From Pseudomonas sp. AKS31 (GTDB lineage: Bacteria; Pseudomonadota; Gammaproteobacteria; Pseudomonadales; Pseudomonadaceae): a stretch of DNA of 64,000 bases. The stretch lies in NCBI RefSeq assembly GCF_023634765.1, contig NZ_JAMLFX010000010.1, positions 19,895 through 83,894 of the forward strand. The letters are read 5' to 3'. The position numbers were made by a program, and so were the translations under genes. A model generated the notes under the pieces. That model ran no database searches. It was not told where the DNA came from and saw nothing but the letters and a program-made list of their open reading frames with translations. Shown in pieces: positions 1 through 8,590 of the stretch. Numbering within the stretch: the stretch's first letter is position 1; each line of letters opens with the position of its first letter.

Positions 1-728
1 TTCGTCGCGGAGAAGTCAGCGTTGCGCTGGCGGGAGGCGCCGACTCGGTGCTCAACCTCGACACCATGGCCGCGTTGTATCTGTTGGGTGCCGCGTCGGG
101 CGAGCAACGTTGGGGCGCGGATCTGTGCCGCCCGTTTGATCGTGACCGCAGCGGTCTGATTGCCGGTGAGGGCGGTGGTTTTGTCGTGCTGGAAAGCCTC
201 GAACATGCCTTGGCCCGTGGCGCCACGCCATATGCCGAGGTGTTGGGTTTCGGCAGCAGTCTGGACGCCTACAAAGTCACCGCACCGCAACCGGAAGGAC
301 GCGGCGCGGCACTGGCTATGCAGGCCGCGCTGGACGACGCCGGGCTACGGCCGCAGCAGATCGATCTGATCAACGCCCACGGCACCTCTACGCCGCTCAA
401 CGACGTGGCCGAAACCCTGGCGATTAAAAGCGTGTTCGCCGAACACAAGCACTATCAAGCCTTGGCTGTCAGCGCCAACAAATCACAGTTCGGTCACCTG
501 ATCGCGGCCGCTGGCGCACCGGAATGCATCGTCACCGCGTTGGCCTGCCTCAACGATCTGGTCACGCCAACGGTGAACCTGCATGACGCTGACGAACAGT
601 GCGATCTGGATTATTGCGCCGGGCAAGCGGTCAGCCGCCGAGTGGATTACGCGCTGAGCAATTCCTTCGGCTTCGGTGGCCTCAATACCTCGCTGGCCCT
701 TGGCAAATATCGGGAGCAAGGACTATGA
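1..728 (+). CDS. beta-ketoacyl synthase (KS alpha), 5' truncated by window edge
   Basis: C-terminal 60% or so of a thiolase-fold ketosynthase. The reading frame is open from base 3 to the TGA at 726-728, giving 241 visible residues of an expected 400 or more. Seen: the nucleophile-side segment GEVSVALAGGADS, the loop DRDRSGLIAGEGGG, and both catalytic histidine motifs, NAHGTSTPLND and KSQFGHLIAAAG. The active-site Cys would lie left of base 1. The intact histidines and lysine imply a working condensing enzyme acting on ACP-bound chains. Its stop overlaps the next KS-fold gene by 4 bp (ATGA), the usual layout of a KS/chain-length-factor pair. It could be a FabF paralogue, but the neighbours indicate a dedicated secondary or lipid pathway. 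Confidence 0.88.
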   Translation, partial: RRGEVSVALAGGADSVLNLDTMAALYLLGAASGEQRWGADLCRPFDRDRSGLIAGEGGGFVVLESLEHALARGATPYAEVLGFGSSLDAYKVTAPQPEGRGAALAMQAALDDAGLRPQQIDLINAHGTSTPLNDVAETLAIKSVFAEHKHYQALAVSANKSQFGHLIAAAGAPECIVTALACLNDLVTPTVNLHDADEQCDLDYCAGQAVSRRVDYALSNSFGFGGLNTSLALGKYREQGL

Positions 729-1933
729 CTGACACCTCTGTACGTGTCGCGATCGCCGGCAGCGGTTGTGTCTTGCCCACCGGCTGGGGCGTTGAGGGTT
801 TCTGGTCGGCGGCCCGCGAAGGGCGCAGCGCAATCTCGCCTCTGAACTCATCGCAGTTCCACAGCGAGCGCGTCACCGCGTTCGGGCACATCGCTGATCG
901 AGATCATCAACGTAGCCGTCAGGACGTTGCGCAAAACCTCCAGCGTTACTGCCCGCCGGCAGTGATCTGGGGCGTCAGTGCGGTGCGCCAGGCGCTGGCA
1001 GAAGCCGGGCTTGAGCCGGGTCGCGACAACGTGCGTTTTGGCCTGTATTGCTGCCAGGGCGGTTACACCCATCCCTCGCTCGCGTCTTACGGCGAACTGC
1101 TGCACGAATGTCAGACCGAGACAGGTGCCGACATGCAGCGTCTGGCCAAACGCGTGTTGCAGGAACGTGCACTCGACCCGTTTCTCGTGCTCAAGAGCCT
1201 GAGCAACGGTTTGCTCGGCGTCGTCAGTCTGGCTTTGAAGCTTGAGTGCGAATGCAACGCCTACATGCAAGGCGTGGCCGGTAATCTGGCGGCGCTGCGC
1301 GAAGCCTGCGCGGCGTTGCAGAGCGGTCGGATCGACGCGGCCATTGTGGTGGGCGCGGGCAGTGAACTGGATCCGCTGGCGCTCGCCGCACTGGCCGAGG
1401 CGGGGGTGATCAGCACCGAAGGGTCGCCAAGCCTGCGTGCCTTTGATCGCCAGGGCAGTGGCGGTATTGCCGGCGAAGGTGCGGCGGCGCTGGTGTTGCG
1501 CCGCGCCGATGACCTGCCAGCAGGCCCGCAAACCTGCCTGACCGCTCTGTTCGCACATCCGCGCCTGGACTCGCTGAACCTGCCGGACAAACAGGTGGAT
1601 CTGCTGATCAGCAGCGCCACTGGCGAGCCGCAAAAAGATTCCGATCTGGCCCGCACGCTGGCACGAACCGGTGCCGCGCACATCACCAGCAGCACGCCGC
1701 TGACCGGCATTCTGAGTGGTGCACCGAGTCTGGTTGATCTGATCTTCGCCCGGCAGGCCTTGCAGGCGCAGAGCATCCCGCCGGTCGGTGGTCTGGAGCA
1801 ACCGCTGGATGCGCACTTGCCGTTCGTGATCGGCGGGCTGCGCGATGCCGTGCTGCACGATTGCCTGGTGATCAACCGTGACGACAACGGTTTCAGCGCC
1901 GGTTACCACCTCGAATTTCACGCGGCCGACTGA
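725..1933 (+). CDS. degenerate ketosynthase, chain-length-factor-like (KS beta)
   Basis: A 402-residue thiolase-fold protein starting at the ATG that overlaps the upstream KS stop. It keeps KS landmarks (GRIDAAIVVGAGSE, GSGGIAGEGAAALVLRR) but appears to lack every catalytic residue. By eye, the Cys position is Val184 (in MQGVAGNLAALREA), the first His is Thr299 (SSATGEPQKDSD), and the Lys/His pair of the KSxxGH motif is Thr324/Ile329 (STPLTGIL). Loss of the nucleophile with retention of the fold is the mark of chain-length factors that dimerise with an active KS in type II PKS and aryl-polyene systems. The role here is inferred from that pattern and from the 4-bp overlap. Decarboxylating or structural KS variants are alternatives. 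Confidence 0.8.
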   Translation: MTDTSVRVAIAGSGCVLPTGWGVEGFWSAAREGRSAISPLNSSQFHSERVTAFGHIADRDHQRSRQDVAQNLQRYCPPAVIWGVSAVRQALAEAGLEPGRDNVRFGLYCCQGGYTHPSLASYGELLHECQTETGADMQRLAKRVLQERALDPFLVLKSLSNGLLGVVSLALKLECECNAYMQGVAGNLAALREACAALQSGRIDAAIVVGAGSELDPLALAALAEAGVISTEGSPSLRAFDRQGSGGIAGEGAAALVLRRADDLPAGPQTCLTALFAHPRLDSLNLPDKQVDLLISSATGEPQKDSDLARTLARTGAAHITSSTPLTGILSGAPSLVDLIFARQALQAQSIPPVGGLEQPLDAHLPFVIGGLRDAVLHDCLVINRDDNGFSAGYHLEFHAAD

Positions 1934-1987
1934 CCGTCGGCACGCAACGAAACGCATCTGATTTTTTACTCAAGGGATAGAACTGTC

Positions 1988-4858
1988 ATGGATTACCGCG
2001 ATTACGTACGGCCGAAATTCGTTGAATTGATGCAGGCCCTGGGCCTGGAGTGCCAGTTCCACAGAGCGCTGGGCAGTAAATTGTTTTACCGCGACCGCCA
2101 GGGTGAAGAGGTGACTGTCACTGACTTCCTCGGCGGTTACGGTGCCGCGCTGTATGGTCACAACGATCCGCAATTTGTCGATCAACTCGTCGACCTGCTG
2201 CGCGCCGATGTGCCGTTCAACGCGCAGATGTCGGTGCGCGGTGCGGCCGGTCAGTTGGGGCGTGAACTCAGTGAAGCGTTCAACCGTGAGCTGAACAACA
2301 GCGAACGCTACATTTCGACCTTCTCCAACAGCGGCGCCGAGTCGGTGGAAATCGCGGTCAAGCACGCCGAATACCGTCGTCAGAAAAATCTGCAAAAGCA
2401 ATTCGACGAGCGCGATTTTGCCCTCGCCAATCTGGTTGCCAGCGACAAGGCATACGTCGAACTGGACATCGACGATCTCGATTTGCCCGCCGGTCTGCTG
2501 CCGCAGAATCTGTCCTGCGTCACCGTGCGCCAAGTGGCCGAAGCGGTGCGTCAGCACAACCTGGCGCAGTTGCATGTCGAGCCGGTGTTCCTGGCTGTGC
2601 GCGGCAGCTTCCACGGCAAACTGGTGAACACCGTTCAGTTGACCTACGGCAAGCAGTACCGCAAACCGTTCGCCCGTTTCGGCCTCAACGTCGAGTTCAT
2701 CGACCCGCAGCAACCCCAGCAATTGCAAGAGTTGCCGGCCCGTCACGTGCGTCACTGGCTGAGTCTGGAATGGAGCGGCGAAACCCTGCAAGTGCGCCGC
2801 GAAGCATTCAGTGCGATCACCGCCGTTTTGCTCGAGCCGATTCAGGGCGAGGGCGGCATCAACGAGTTCGCCAATGAGTTCTATCTGGGCCTGCGGCGCC
2901 TGTGCAACGAGCAGCAATGCCCGCTGATCATCGATGAAGTGCAATCGGGTTTCGGCCGCACCGGCACCTTGCTCGGCGCCAGCCATTTCAACTTGCAGGG
3001 CGATTACTACTGCCTGTCGAAAGCCTTGGGCGGTGGCCTGATGAAGATTGCCGCGACGGTGATTCGTGCCAGCCACTACGAAAACGATTTCAGCTACATC
3101 CACAGTTCGACCTTTGCCGAAGATGATGCGTCCTGCCATATCGCCCTGTCGGCCTTGCGCCGTCTGTTCGAGAACGATAGCGCGATGCTCAAGGACGTGA
3201 ACAAAAAGGGCGAGTACCTCAAGGCTTCGCTGCTGGAACTCAAGGCGGCCTATCCGGACGTGATCGCCGACGTGCGCGGGCGCGGCTTGCTGCTGGGCTT
3301 CGAACTGCACGACCTGACCGGCACCAGTTCACTGGTTCAGGCATCGGCGCAGTACAACGATGCGCTGGGCTACATCATCGCCGGCTACCTGCTGCAATTC
3401 GAATCGCTGCGTGTGGCGCCGTCGGGCAGCAACGCCAATGTGATCCGTCTGGAACCGCCGGTGTGCATCACCTTTGCGGAAATTGACGGGTTGATCGCTT
3501 CGCTGCAGAAAGTCTGCGACATGTTGCGCCGCCGCGATGCCTTCCCGCTGGCGGCTGGTGTGTGTGCCGACAGCATCGCGCAAGTGCCGGCCCGCGAGGT
3601 CAGCTTCAAGGAGGCCGAAACCCGCCCAAAGTCTGACGAGAACGTGCGCGTGGTCGCTCGCGTGGCGTTCATCAACCATCTGATTGATTCGGACATGCTC
3701 AGCGACGTCGATCCTTCACTGTCGACCCTGAGCGCTGAACAGAAACGCGAGTTCATCAAACGCATGGCCCCCGAGCGCCGTGCCGCGCCAATCGGCCCGG
3801 TGCAGATCCGCTCGAAACTCGGCACTGCCGTGGAGTTCACCTTGTACCCGCTGTGCATGGATTCCGATGCCATGGCGGCGTACATCGCCAGCGGCGATCT
3901 GCAAACCATCCGCGAAGAAGTCGGCAATCGCATCAAGGATGCTCGCGCTGATGGCTACACCGTCGCCGGGCTGGGCATGTACACCTCGATCGTCACCAAC
4001 AACTGCCAGGCCTTGCAGATTCCTGACATGGCGCTGACCTCCGGTAACGCGCTGACCATCGGCATGGGCCTGGAAGCCATCGAGCAAGGCTGCAAGCAGC
4101 AAGGCCTGGAGCTGAGCGAGCAGACCGCTGCGGTGGTCGGTGCGGCGGGCAATATTGCCTCGACCTACGCCTCGCTGCTGTCGACCAGCGTCGAGCACCT
4201 GATCCTTATCGGTAGCGGCCGCGACGGTTCCTTGCGTCGTCTGGAAAAAACCGCGCAACAGATTTACGCCGAAGCCGCCCGCGCGATCCTCAAGGGTGTC
4301 GCCGAACACGATCGCCTCGCCCGTCGCCTGCAGCAAATTGATGGAATCGATGCGCTGTTGCAGGCCCACGGAAGCAGTGCCGATCTGGGGCTGCGCGTAG
4401 CGAAACTGGTCGAAGAACGCCTGGGCGCCAATGCCTTCATCACCGTCAGCAACGATCTTGAAGTGCTGAAACAGGCACGCATCGTGCTCTGCGCGGCGAA
4501 CGCACCGCAGCCGTTTCTCTTTGCCGAGCACTTCGCCGAAAACAGCGTGATCTGCGACATCGCCGTGCCGCTGAACGTCGACCAGAACCTCGCCAGCCAA
4601 CGCTCCGACGTGCTCTACATGCACGGCGGCATCGTGCAGACGCCGCTGGGCGATGGCCTGGTGAAAAACGTTCGGGCCTATCTCAAGCAAGGTCAGTTGT
4701 ACGCGTGCATGGCCGAGTCGGTGCTGATGGGCCTGTCCGGTATGAAACAGCACTACTCCTACGGCGACATCAGCCGCGAGCAAGTGCAGCAGATTCGAGC
4801 ACTGGCCGCGACCCACGGCTTCAGCCTCGCGCAATTCAAAACCGATAACTCGCTTTAA
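1988..4858 (+). CDS. fused class III aminotransferase / acyl-ACP reductase (bifunctional)
   Basis: A 956-residue two-domain enzyme. Residues about 30-500 form a fold-type I class III PLP aminotransferase: IIDEVQSGFGRTG carries the PLP-binding Asp316 and YYCLSKALGGG the Schiff-base Lys345. Residues about 590-950 resemble the cyanobacterial long-chain acyl-ACP reductase (AAR): TSI and SGN motifs, a Rossmann loop VVGAAGNIAS from about Gly718, and LYACMAESVLMG, whose Cys907 sits where the AAR catalytic cysteine lies. Predicted chemistry: NADPH reduction of an acyl thioester to the aldehyde, then transamination to the amine in one polypeptide. This matches the reported logic of TamH in tambjamine biosynthesis. 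It sits between the KS pair and two SDR genes, 9 bp before the next gene. The amine donor and the chain are unknown. Confidence 0.85.
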   Translation: MDYRDYVRPKFVELMQALGLECQFHRALGSKLFYRDRQGEEVTVTDFLGGYGAALYGHNDPQFVDQLVDLLRADVPFNAQMSVRGAAGQLGRELSEAFNRELNNSERYISTFSNSGAESVEIAVKHAEYRRQKNLQKQFDERDFALANLVASDKAYVELDIDDLDLPAGLLPQNLSCVTVRQVAEAVRQHNLAQLHVEPVFLAVRGSFHGKLVNTVQLTYGKQYRKPFARFGLNVEFIDPQQPQQLQELPARHVRHWLSLEWSGETLQVRREAFSAITAVLLEPIQGEGGINEFANEFYLGLRRLCNEQQCPLIIDEVQSGFGRTGTLLGASHFNLQGDYYCLSKALGGGLMKIAATVIRASHYENDFSYIHSSTFAEDDASCHIALSALRRLFENDSAMLKDVNKKGEYLKASLLELKAAYPDVIADVRGRGLLLGFELHDLTGTSSLVQASAQYNDALGYIIAGYLLQFESLRVAPSGSNANVIRLEPPVCITFAEIDGLIASLQKVCDMLRRRDAFPLAAGVCADSIAQVPAREVSFKEAETRPKSDENVRVVARVAFINHLIDSDMLSDVDPSLSTLSAEQKREFIKRMAPERRAAPIGPVQIRSKLGTAVEFTLYPLCMDSDAMAAYIASGDLQTIREEVGNRIKDARADGYTVAGLGMYTSIVTNNCQALQIPDMALTSGNALTIGMGLEAIEQGCKQQGLELSEQTAAVVGAAGNIASTYASLLSTSVEHLILIGSGRDGSLRRLEKTAQQIYAEAARAILKGVAEHDRLARRLQQIDGIDALLQAHGSSADLGLRVAKLVEERLGANAFITVSNDLEVLKQARIVLCAANAPQPFLFAEHFAENSVICDIAVPLNVDQNLASQRSDVLYMHGGIVQTPLGDGLVKNVRAYLKQGQLYACMAESVLMGLSGMKQHYSYGDISREQVQQIRALAATHGFSLAQFKTDNSL

Positions 4859-4867
4859 GGAACGGTC

Positions 4868-5605
4868 ATGCCGAATAAAGTAGCAGTGGTGACCGGTGGC
4901 AGTCGTGGCATCGGTCGGGCGATTGTCCAGACCCTGGCCGGGGCGGGTTATCAGATCGCGTTCAGTTACGTACGCGATGAAGTCGCGGCGATGGCCTTGC
5001 GCGATGAGGTACAGGCGTCGGGGATCGATTGCCTGGCGTTGCAGTGCGATGTCAGCAGCGGCGACAGCATCAAGGCGTTTTTCGAGCGGGTCGATCAGCA
5101 TTTTCAGCGTATCGATCTGTTGGTCAATAACGCCGGCATCACCCGCGATGGTTTGCTGGCGACGATGTCAGCGCGCGACCTGGTCGAGGTGATCCAGACC
5201 AACCTGATCGGCACGATGCTCTGCTGTCAGCAGGTGGTGCCGGGCATGTTGCGCCAGCGTAGCGGTTGCATCGTCAACATCAGTTCGGTGGCGGCACAGA
5301 AGCCCGGCAAAGGCCAAAGCAACTATGCCGCTGCCAAGGGCGGGGTCGAATCCTTGACCCGTGCCTTGGCGGTGGAGCTGGCGCCGCGCAACATTCGCGT
5401 CAACGCGGTCGCCCCGGGCATCGTCAAGACCGAGATGAGTACGGCGCTGATCGGCAGTCAGGAAGAAGAAATCCAGTCGCGTCTACTGATCAAACGCTAC
5501 GCCGAACCGGAGGAAATTGCCGAAGCGGTGCTGTACCTCGCCGATCGCGGTTTGTACCTGACCGGGGAGGTCCTGTCGGTCAACGGCGGGTTGAAAATGC
5601 CATGA
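4868..5605 (+). CDS. FabG-like 3-oxoacyl-ACP reductase (SDR)
   Basis: A 245-residue classical short-chain dehydrogenase. The cofactor loop is TGGSRGIGRAI, NNAG stabilises the fold, and Ser (VNISSVA) with YAAAK supplies the catalytic Ser-Tyr-Lys. The C-terminal GEVLSVNGG matches the FabG ending. It likely reduces beta-ketoacyl-ACP made by the KS pair to the beta-hydroxy form. An AAGGAA element lies just before the ATG, and the gene starts 9 bp after the fusion gene. It is separate from the housekeeping fabD-fabG-acpP locus, so it is probably a pathway-specific paralogue. No dehydratase or ACP is seen inside the window; they may lie to the left. Confidence 0.87.
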   Translation: MPNKVAVVTGGSRGIGRAIVQTLAGAGYQIAFSYVRDEVAAMALRDEVQASGIDCLALQCDVSSGDSIKAFFERVDQHFQRIDLLVNNAGITRDGLLATMSARDLVEVIQTNLIGTMLCCQQVVPGMLRQRSGCIVNISSVAAQKPGKGQSNYAAAKGGVESLTRALAVELAPRNIRVNAVAPGIVKTEMSTALIGSQEEEIQSRLLIKRYAEPEEIAEAVLYLADRGLYLTGEVLSVNGGLKMP

Positions 5606-6366
5606 GCCGGACCATTCTGATCACCGGTGCGGCCAAAGGCATCGGCCGCGCGGTTGCCGAGAACTTTGCCGCCGACGCCGACAATCGCTTGATCCTGCTG
5701 GATCTCGATCTGGCCGAACTGCAGCGCTGGGTCGACGAGCGACAGGAGCAGATCAAGGCGCGGGTCGAAACCCATGCGGCGAACATTGCCGACCTGCCGG
5801 CCATGCAAGCGTTCTTTAAAACCCTCGGATCGCAAGTCGAATACGTCGATGTGCTGGTCAACAGCGCCGGCATCTGCAACGAGAACGAGCCGGAAGACCT
5901 GCACAACTGGCACAAGGTGATTTCGGTCAACCTCAACGGCACGTTCTACGTGACCTCGCTGTGTCTGGCGCTGATGCCGGACCGTGGGCGAATCATCAAC
6001 ATGTCGTCGATCCTCGGCCGTGCCGGCAAGGTGCGCAACACCGCGTATTGCGCCTCCAAGCACGGCATCGTCGGCATGACCAAGGCGCTGGCGCTGGATC
6101 TCGCTTCGCGGCAGATCACCGTCAATGCGATTCTGCCGGCGTGGATCGATACGCCGATGTTGCAGGGTGAACTGGCGACGCAAGCGGCAATTGCCGGTTT
6201 GACTCAGGAGCAGATCGTACGCAACGCGAAGAAGAAACTGCCGATGCGCCGTTTCATCCAGAGCGAAGAAGTGGCGGCGATGGTGCGTTACCTGGCCAGC
6301 CCCGAGGCTGGCGGAGTGACCGCCCAGAGTCTGGTGATTGATGGCGGTGTCGGGTTGGGAATGTAG
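5602..6366 (+). CDS. short-chain dehydrogenase/reductase (SDR)
   Basis: A 254-residue SDR whose ATG overlaps the fabG-like stop by 4 bp, so translation is probably coupled. Motifs: TGAAKGIGRAV cofactor loop, NSAGIC, INMSSILG with the catalytic Ser, and YCASKHG with Tyr and Lys. After the cofactor loop the residue run LILLDLDLAEL puts an Asp at the end of beta-2, which usually favours NAD over NADP. That would suit an oxidising role different from the upstream FabG-like enzyme. The exact substrate cannot be read from sequence. It may act on a hydroxyl or the aldehyde/amine terminus of the pathway lipid. Confidence 0.82.
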   Translation: MSRTILITGAAKGIGRAVAENFAADADNRLILLDLDLAELQRWVDERQEQIKARVETHAANIADLPAMQAFFKTLGSQVEYVDVLVNSAGICNENEPEDLHNWHKVISVNLNGTFYVTSLCLALMPDRGRIINMSSILGRAGKVRNTAYCASKHGIVGMTKALALDLASRQITVNAILPAWIDTPMLQGELATQAAIAGLTQEQIVRNAKKKLPMRRFIQSEEVAAMVRYLASPEAGGVTAQSLVIDGGVGLGM

Positions 6367-6368
6367 CG

Positions 6369-7667
6369 ATGCCTCGATTTCACAACAGTCACATCGTGGG
6401 TGCGGTGTGGGCGTGCATGGCTGCGCCCACCGCGATGGCCGAGTTTACCGTCGCTGATCTGAAGCCCGATTACGCCGACGGTGAAGTTGGCGTAGCCACG
6501 GCCGTTCGCCTGCATGGCGACGATCAGGTCACACAAAAAGCCGTGTATTTCAAAGCCAACCTGGAAGACAACTGGGAGGGCGGTTACTACAAGGCCAAGG
6601 GCCGCGTGCGTTACGACGCACGCTACGACGGCAACAATCCGTACAGCGAGCGGGCGCGGGACAAGTACCGTTTCGACGCCGATTGGCGGCACCTCTACGT
6701 CGGCCATTCGCTGGGTGACGGAGAGGTGACGGTGGGCTGGCAGCAAGTGGTCTGGGGCCGCGCGGATGAATTGCGCGTGCTCGATCAGATCAACCCGCTG
6801 GACTATCGCGACGGTTTGACGCCGCTGCTGGAAGACAGCCGCATCGCCGTGCCGATGGTGCGTTTTGCGCAACCGGTGGGCGAGTGGGAACTGGAGGCGC
6901 TGTGGATCACTGACTTCGTGAAAAACCGGGCGCCGGTAGAGGGCAGTGAATTTGCCGCGCCACTGTTTGCTACGCCGGACCCGCAGTATTTCCTGCTCGA
7001 TTCCAAACCCGGCTATGACGGCGACAAAGGCTATTCCTATGGCCTGAGCGCCAACGGCCGGATCGGTGCGGTGGACACCAGTTTTGTTGCCTTGAGCGCC
7101 CGTCAGCAAGACCCGGTGTACGCGGTCGAAGGCCTCGCCGATGACGGCCGTACGCGGCTGGAACGGCAGTTTCCCCGTTACACCATGGGCGGTGCCGGGC
7201 TGGCGATCGACGCCGGGCACAGCATCGTCGTGCGCAGCGAGGTCGCGTATTTCGACAACTGGCGCGTGACTAATCCGACCCGCGCCCACGGCGCCGACAG
7301 CACGCCGATGGTCAAGTCGTTGCTGGGCGTCGACTACCTGTTGCGCGACTGGCTGATTTCCGCGCAGTGGCAGGAACAAGTGCTGCTCGACTGGCAGGAC
7401 GGCATGTTGCAGGACAAACACGAACCGCTGTTCACCCTGTCGGCCGAAGGCACCCATTGGCAGGATCGGCTCAAGAGTCGTCTGGTGGTCGCTGGCTCAC
7501 CGCCGTTTCAGGACGACGCCTTGCTGCAAGGCATCTTCACCTACAAGCCGGTCGACTACATCAAGCTCGGGCTGGAAGTCGACGTGTTCTTCGGCAAGCC
7601 CGAGAAGACTTTCGGCGAGTACAGCAAGCGCGATCAAGTGCGGCTGTCGGCCGGTTATCTGTTCTGA
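6369..7667 (+). CDS. outer-membrane beta-barrel protein, DUF1302-like
   Basis: A 432-residue exported protein. The N-terminus has a short hydrophobic signal ending in the AMA/E cleavage-like site near residue 25, and the mature part is rich in alternating aromatic strands that end in a terminal aromatic (SAGYLF), typical of barrels. The segment GWQQVVWGRADELRVLDQI followed by NPLDYR resembles the conserved core of DUF1302 proteins. It begins 2 bp after the SDR stop and is followed by LolA-like and RND/MMPL genes. That trio suggests passage of a hydrophobic product to or across the outer membrane. It is shorter than the second DUF1302 protein in this window (652 residues). Function is inferred from context only. 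Confidence 0.7.
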   Translation: MPRFHNSHIVGAVWACMAAPTAMAEFTVADLKPDYADGEVGVATAVRLHGDDQVTQKAVYFKANLEDNWEGGYYKAKGRVRYDARYDGNNPYSERARDKYRFDADWRHLYVGHSLGDGEVTVGWQQVVWGRADELRVLDQINPLDYRDGLTPLLEDSRIAVPMVRFAQPVGEWELEALWITDFVKNRAPVEGSEFAAPLFATPDPQYFLLDSKPGYDGDKGYSYGLSANGRIGAVDTSFVALSARQQDPVYAVEGLADDGRTRLERQFPRYTMGGAGLAIDAGHSIVVRSEVAYFDNWRVTNPTRAHGADSTPMVKSLLGVDYLLRDWLISAQWQEQVLLDWQDGMLQDKHEPLFTLSAEGTHWQDRLKSRLVVAGSPPFQDDALLQGIFTYKPVDYIKLGLEVDVFFGKPEKTFGEYSKRDQVRLSAGYLF

Positions 7668-7726
7668 CCCATCACGCCTGCCGCTTTCGTGCGCAGGTGC
7701 ATTCATCCAACGAAAAGGAAGTTGTC

Positions 7727-8563
7727 ATGTTGCCGTTTTTGAAAAGTCTGACCACCGCCGCATTGATCCTCGGCAGCGCCTGCGCCAGTGCCGCCGAGGC
7801 TGGCAATGCCGATGAGATCATCCGTCAGGTACGCGATCGCAATGACGGGAACAGCTTCATGTCCCAGGTTTCGCTGATCCTGCATGACAAGAAAGGCAAT
7901 ACCCGCGTTCGCGAGTTCACCTACCTGCAAAAGGATTACCCGGACAGCGACAAATTCAGCATGTACTTTTCCGCGCCGACTGACGTCCGTGACGTTGCCT
8001 TCCACATCGAAAACCCGCACGAAACTCTCGGCCTGGAAGACAGCCAGTGGATGTACTTGCCGGTCAGCCGCCAGACCCGCCGCATCTCCACCACCGACAA
8101 GCGCGGCTCGTTCATGGGCAGCGAGTACTCGTACGCCGATCTGGACAAGATCCGCGTTAAAGACTACTCGCAGAAACTCGTCGGCGAAGAACAGATCAAG
8201 GGCCGCGACTGCTACGTGATCGAGCGCGAACCGGCGTCTCCCGAGGTGCTGGCCAAGACCGGTTACAACAAGCTGAAGGTGTGGATCGACAAGCAGAATT
8301 TCCTGGTCATGCGTCAGGATTTCTTCGACGTCAAAGGCGTGTTGATCAAGCAGATGCGCACGCAGAAAGTCGCGACCATCGATTCGATCGACAGCATCGT
8401 GCTCAGTGAAACCGAGCACTTCATCGACGGCACGCGTTCGGAAATGCGCTTCAACCAGTTGCAGTACAACGTCTCTCTGGAAGACCGCCTCTTCACCCAG
8501 ACCGCCATCAAGCGCGGGCTGAAAACCGGTGACCTGCCGGAATTTGCCGTGTCTGCCCGCTAA
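7727..8563 (+). CDS. periplasmic LolA-like (outer membrane lipoprotein-sorting type) protein
   Basis: A 278-residue periplasmic protein. The ATG at 7727 follows an AAAGGAA ribosome site, and the first residues MLPFLKSLTTAALILGSAC, ending in ASAAEA, form a signal peptide. The body (MSQVSLILHDKKGNTRVREF, the WMYLPVSRQTRRI stretch, and GYNKLKVWIDKQNFLVMR) matches the LolA-like family annotated as outer membrane lipoprotein-sorting protein. These proteins have a half-barrel that can carry an acyl chain and are often encoded beside MMPL exporters. A role as periplasmic shuttle for the cluster's lipid, between the downstream RND protein and the upstream barrel, is an inference from synteny. Confidence 0.82.
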   Translation: MLPFLKSLTTAALILGSACASAAEAGNADEIIRQVRDRNDGNSFMSQVSLILHDKKGNTRVREFTYLQKDYPDSDKFSMYFSAPTDVRDVAFHIENPHETLGLEDSQWMYLPVSRQTRRISTTDKRGSFMGSEYSYADLDKIRVKDYSQKLVGEEQIKGRDCYVIEREPASPEVLAKTGYNKLKVWIDKQNFLVMRQDFFDVKGVLIKQMRTQKVATIDSIDSIVLSETEHFIDGTRSEMRFNQLQYNVSLEDRLFTQTAIKRGLKTGDLPEFAVSAR

Positions 8564-8590
8564 GCGCCGACCCCGACCACCTGGAACCGC

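Noticed and set aside
725..1933. Second KS as an active FabB/FabF
   Set aside because: Catalytic Cys, both His and Lys seem replaced, so it cannot be a normal condensing enzyme.
3716..5101. Minus-strand frame across the end of the fusion gene and fabG-like gene
   Set aside because: It crosses two well-supported plus-strand genes and has no recognisable motif.
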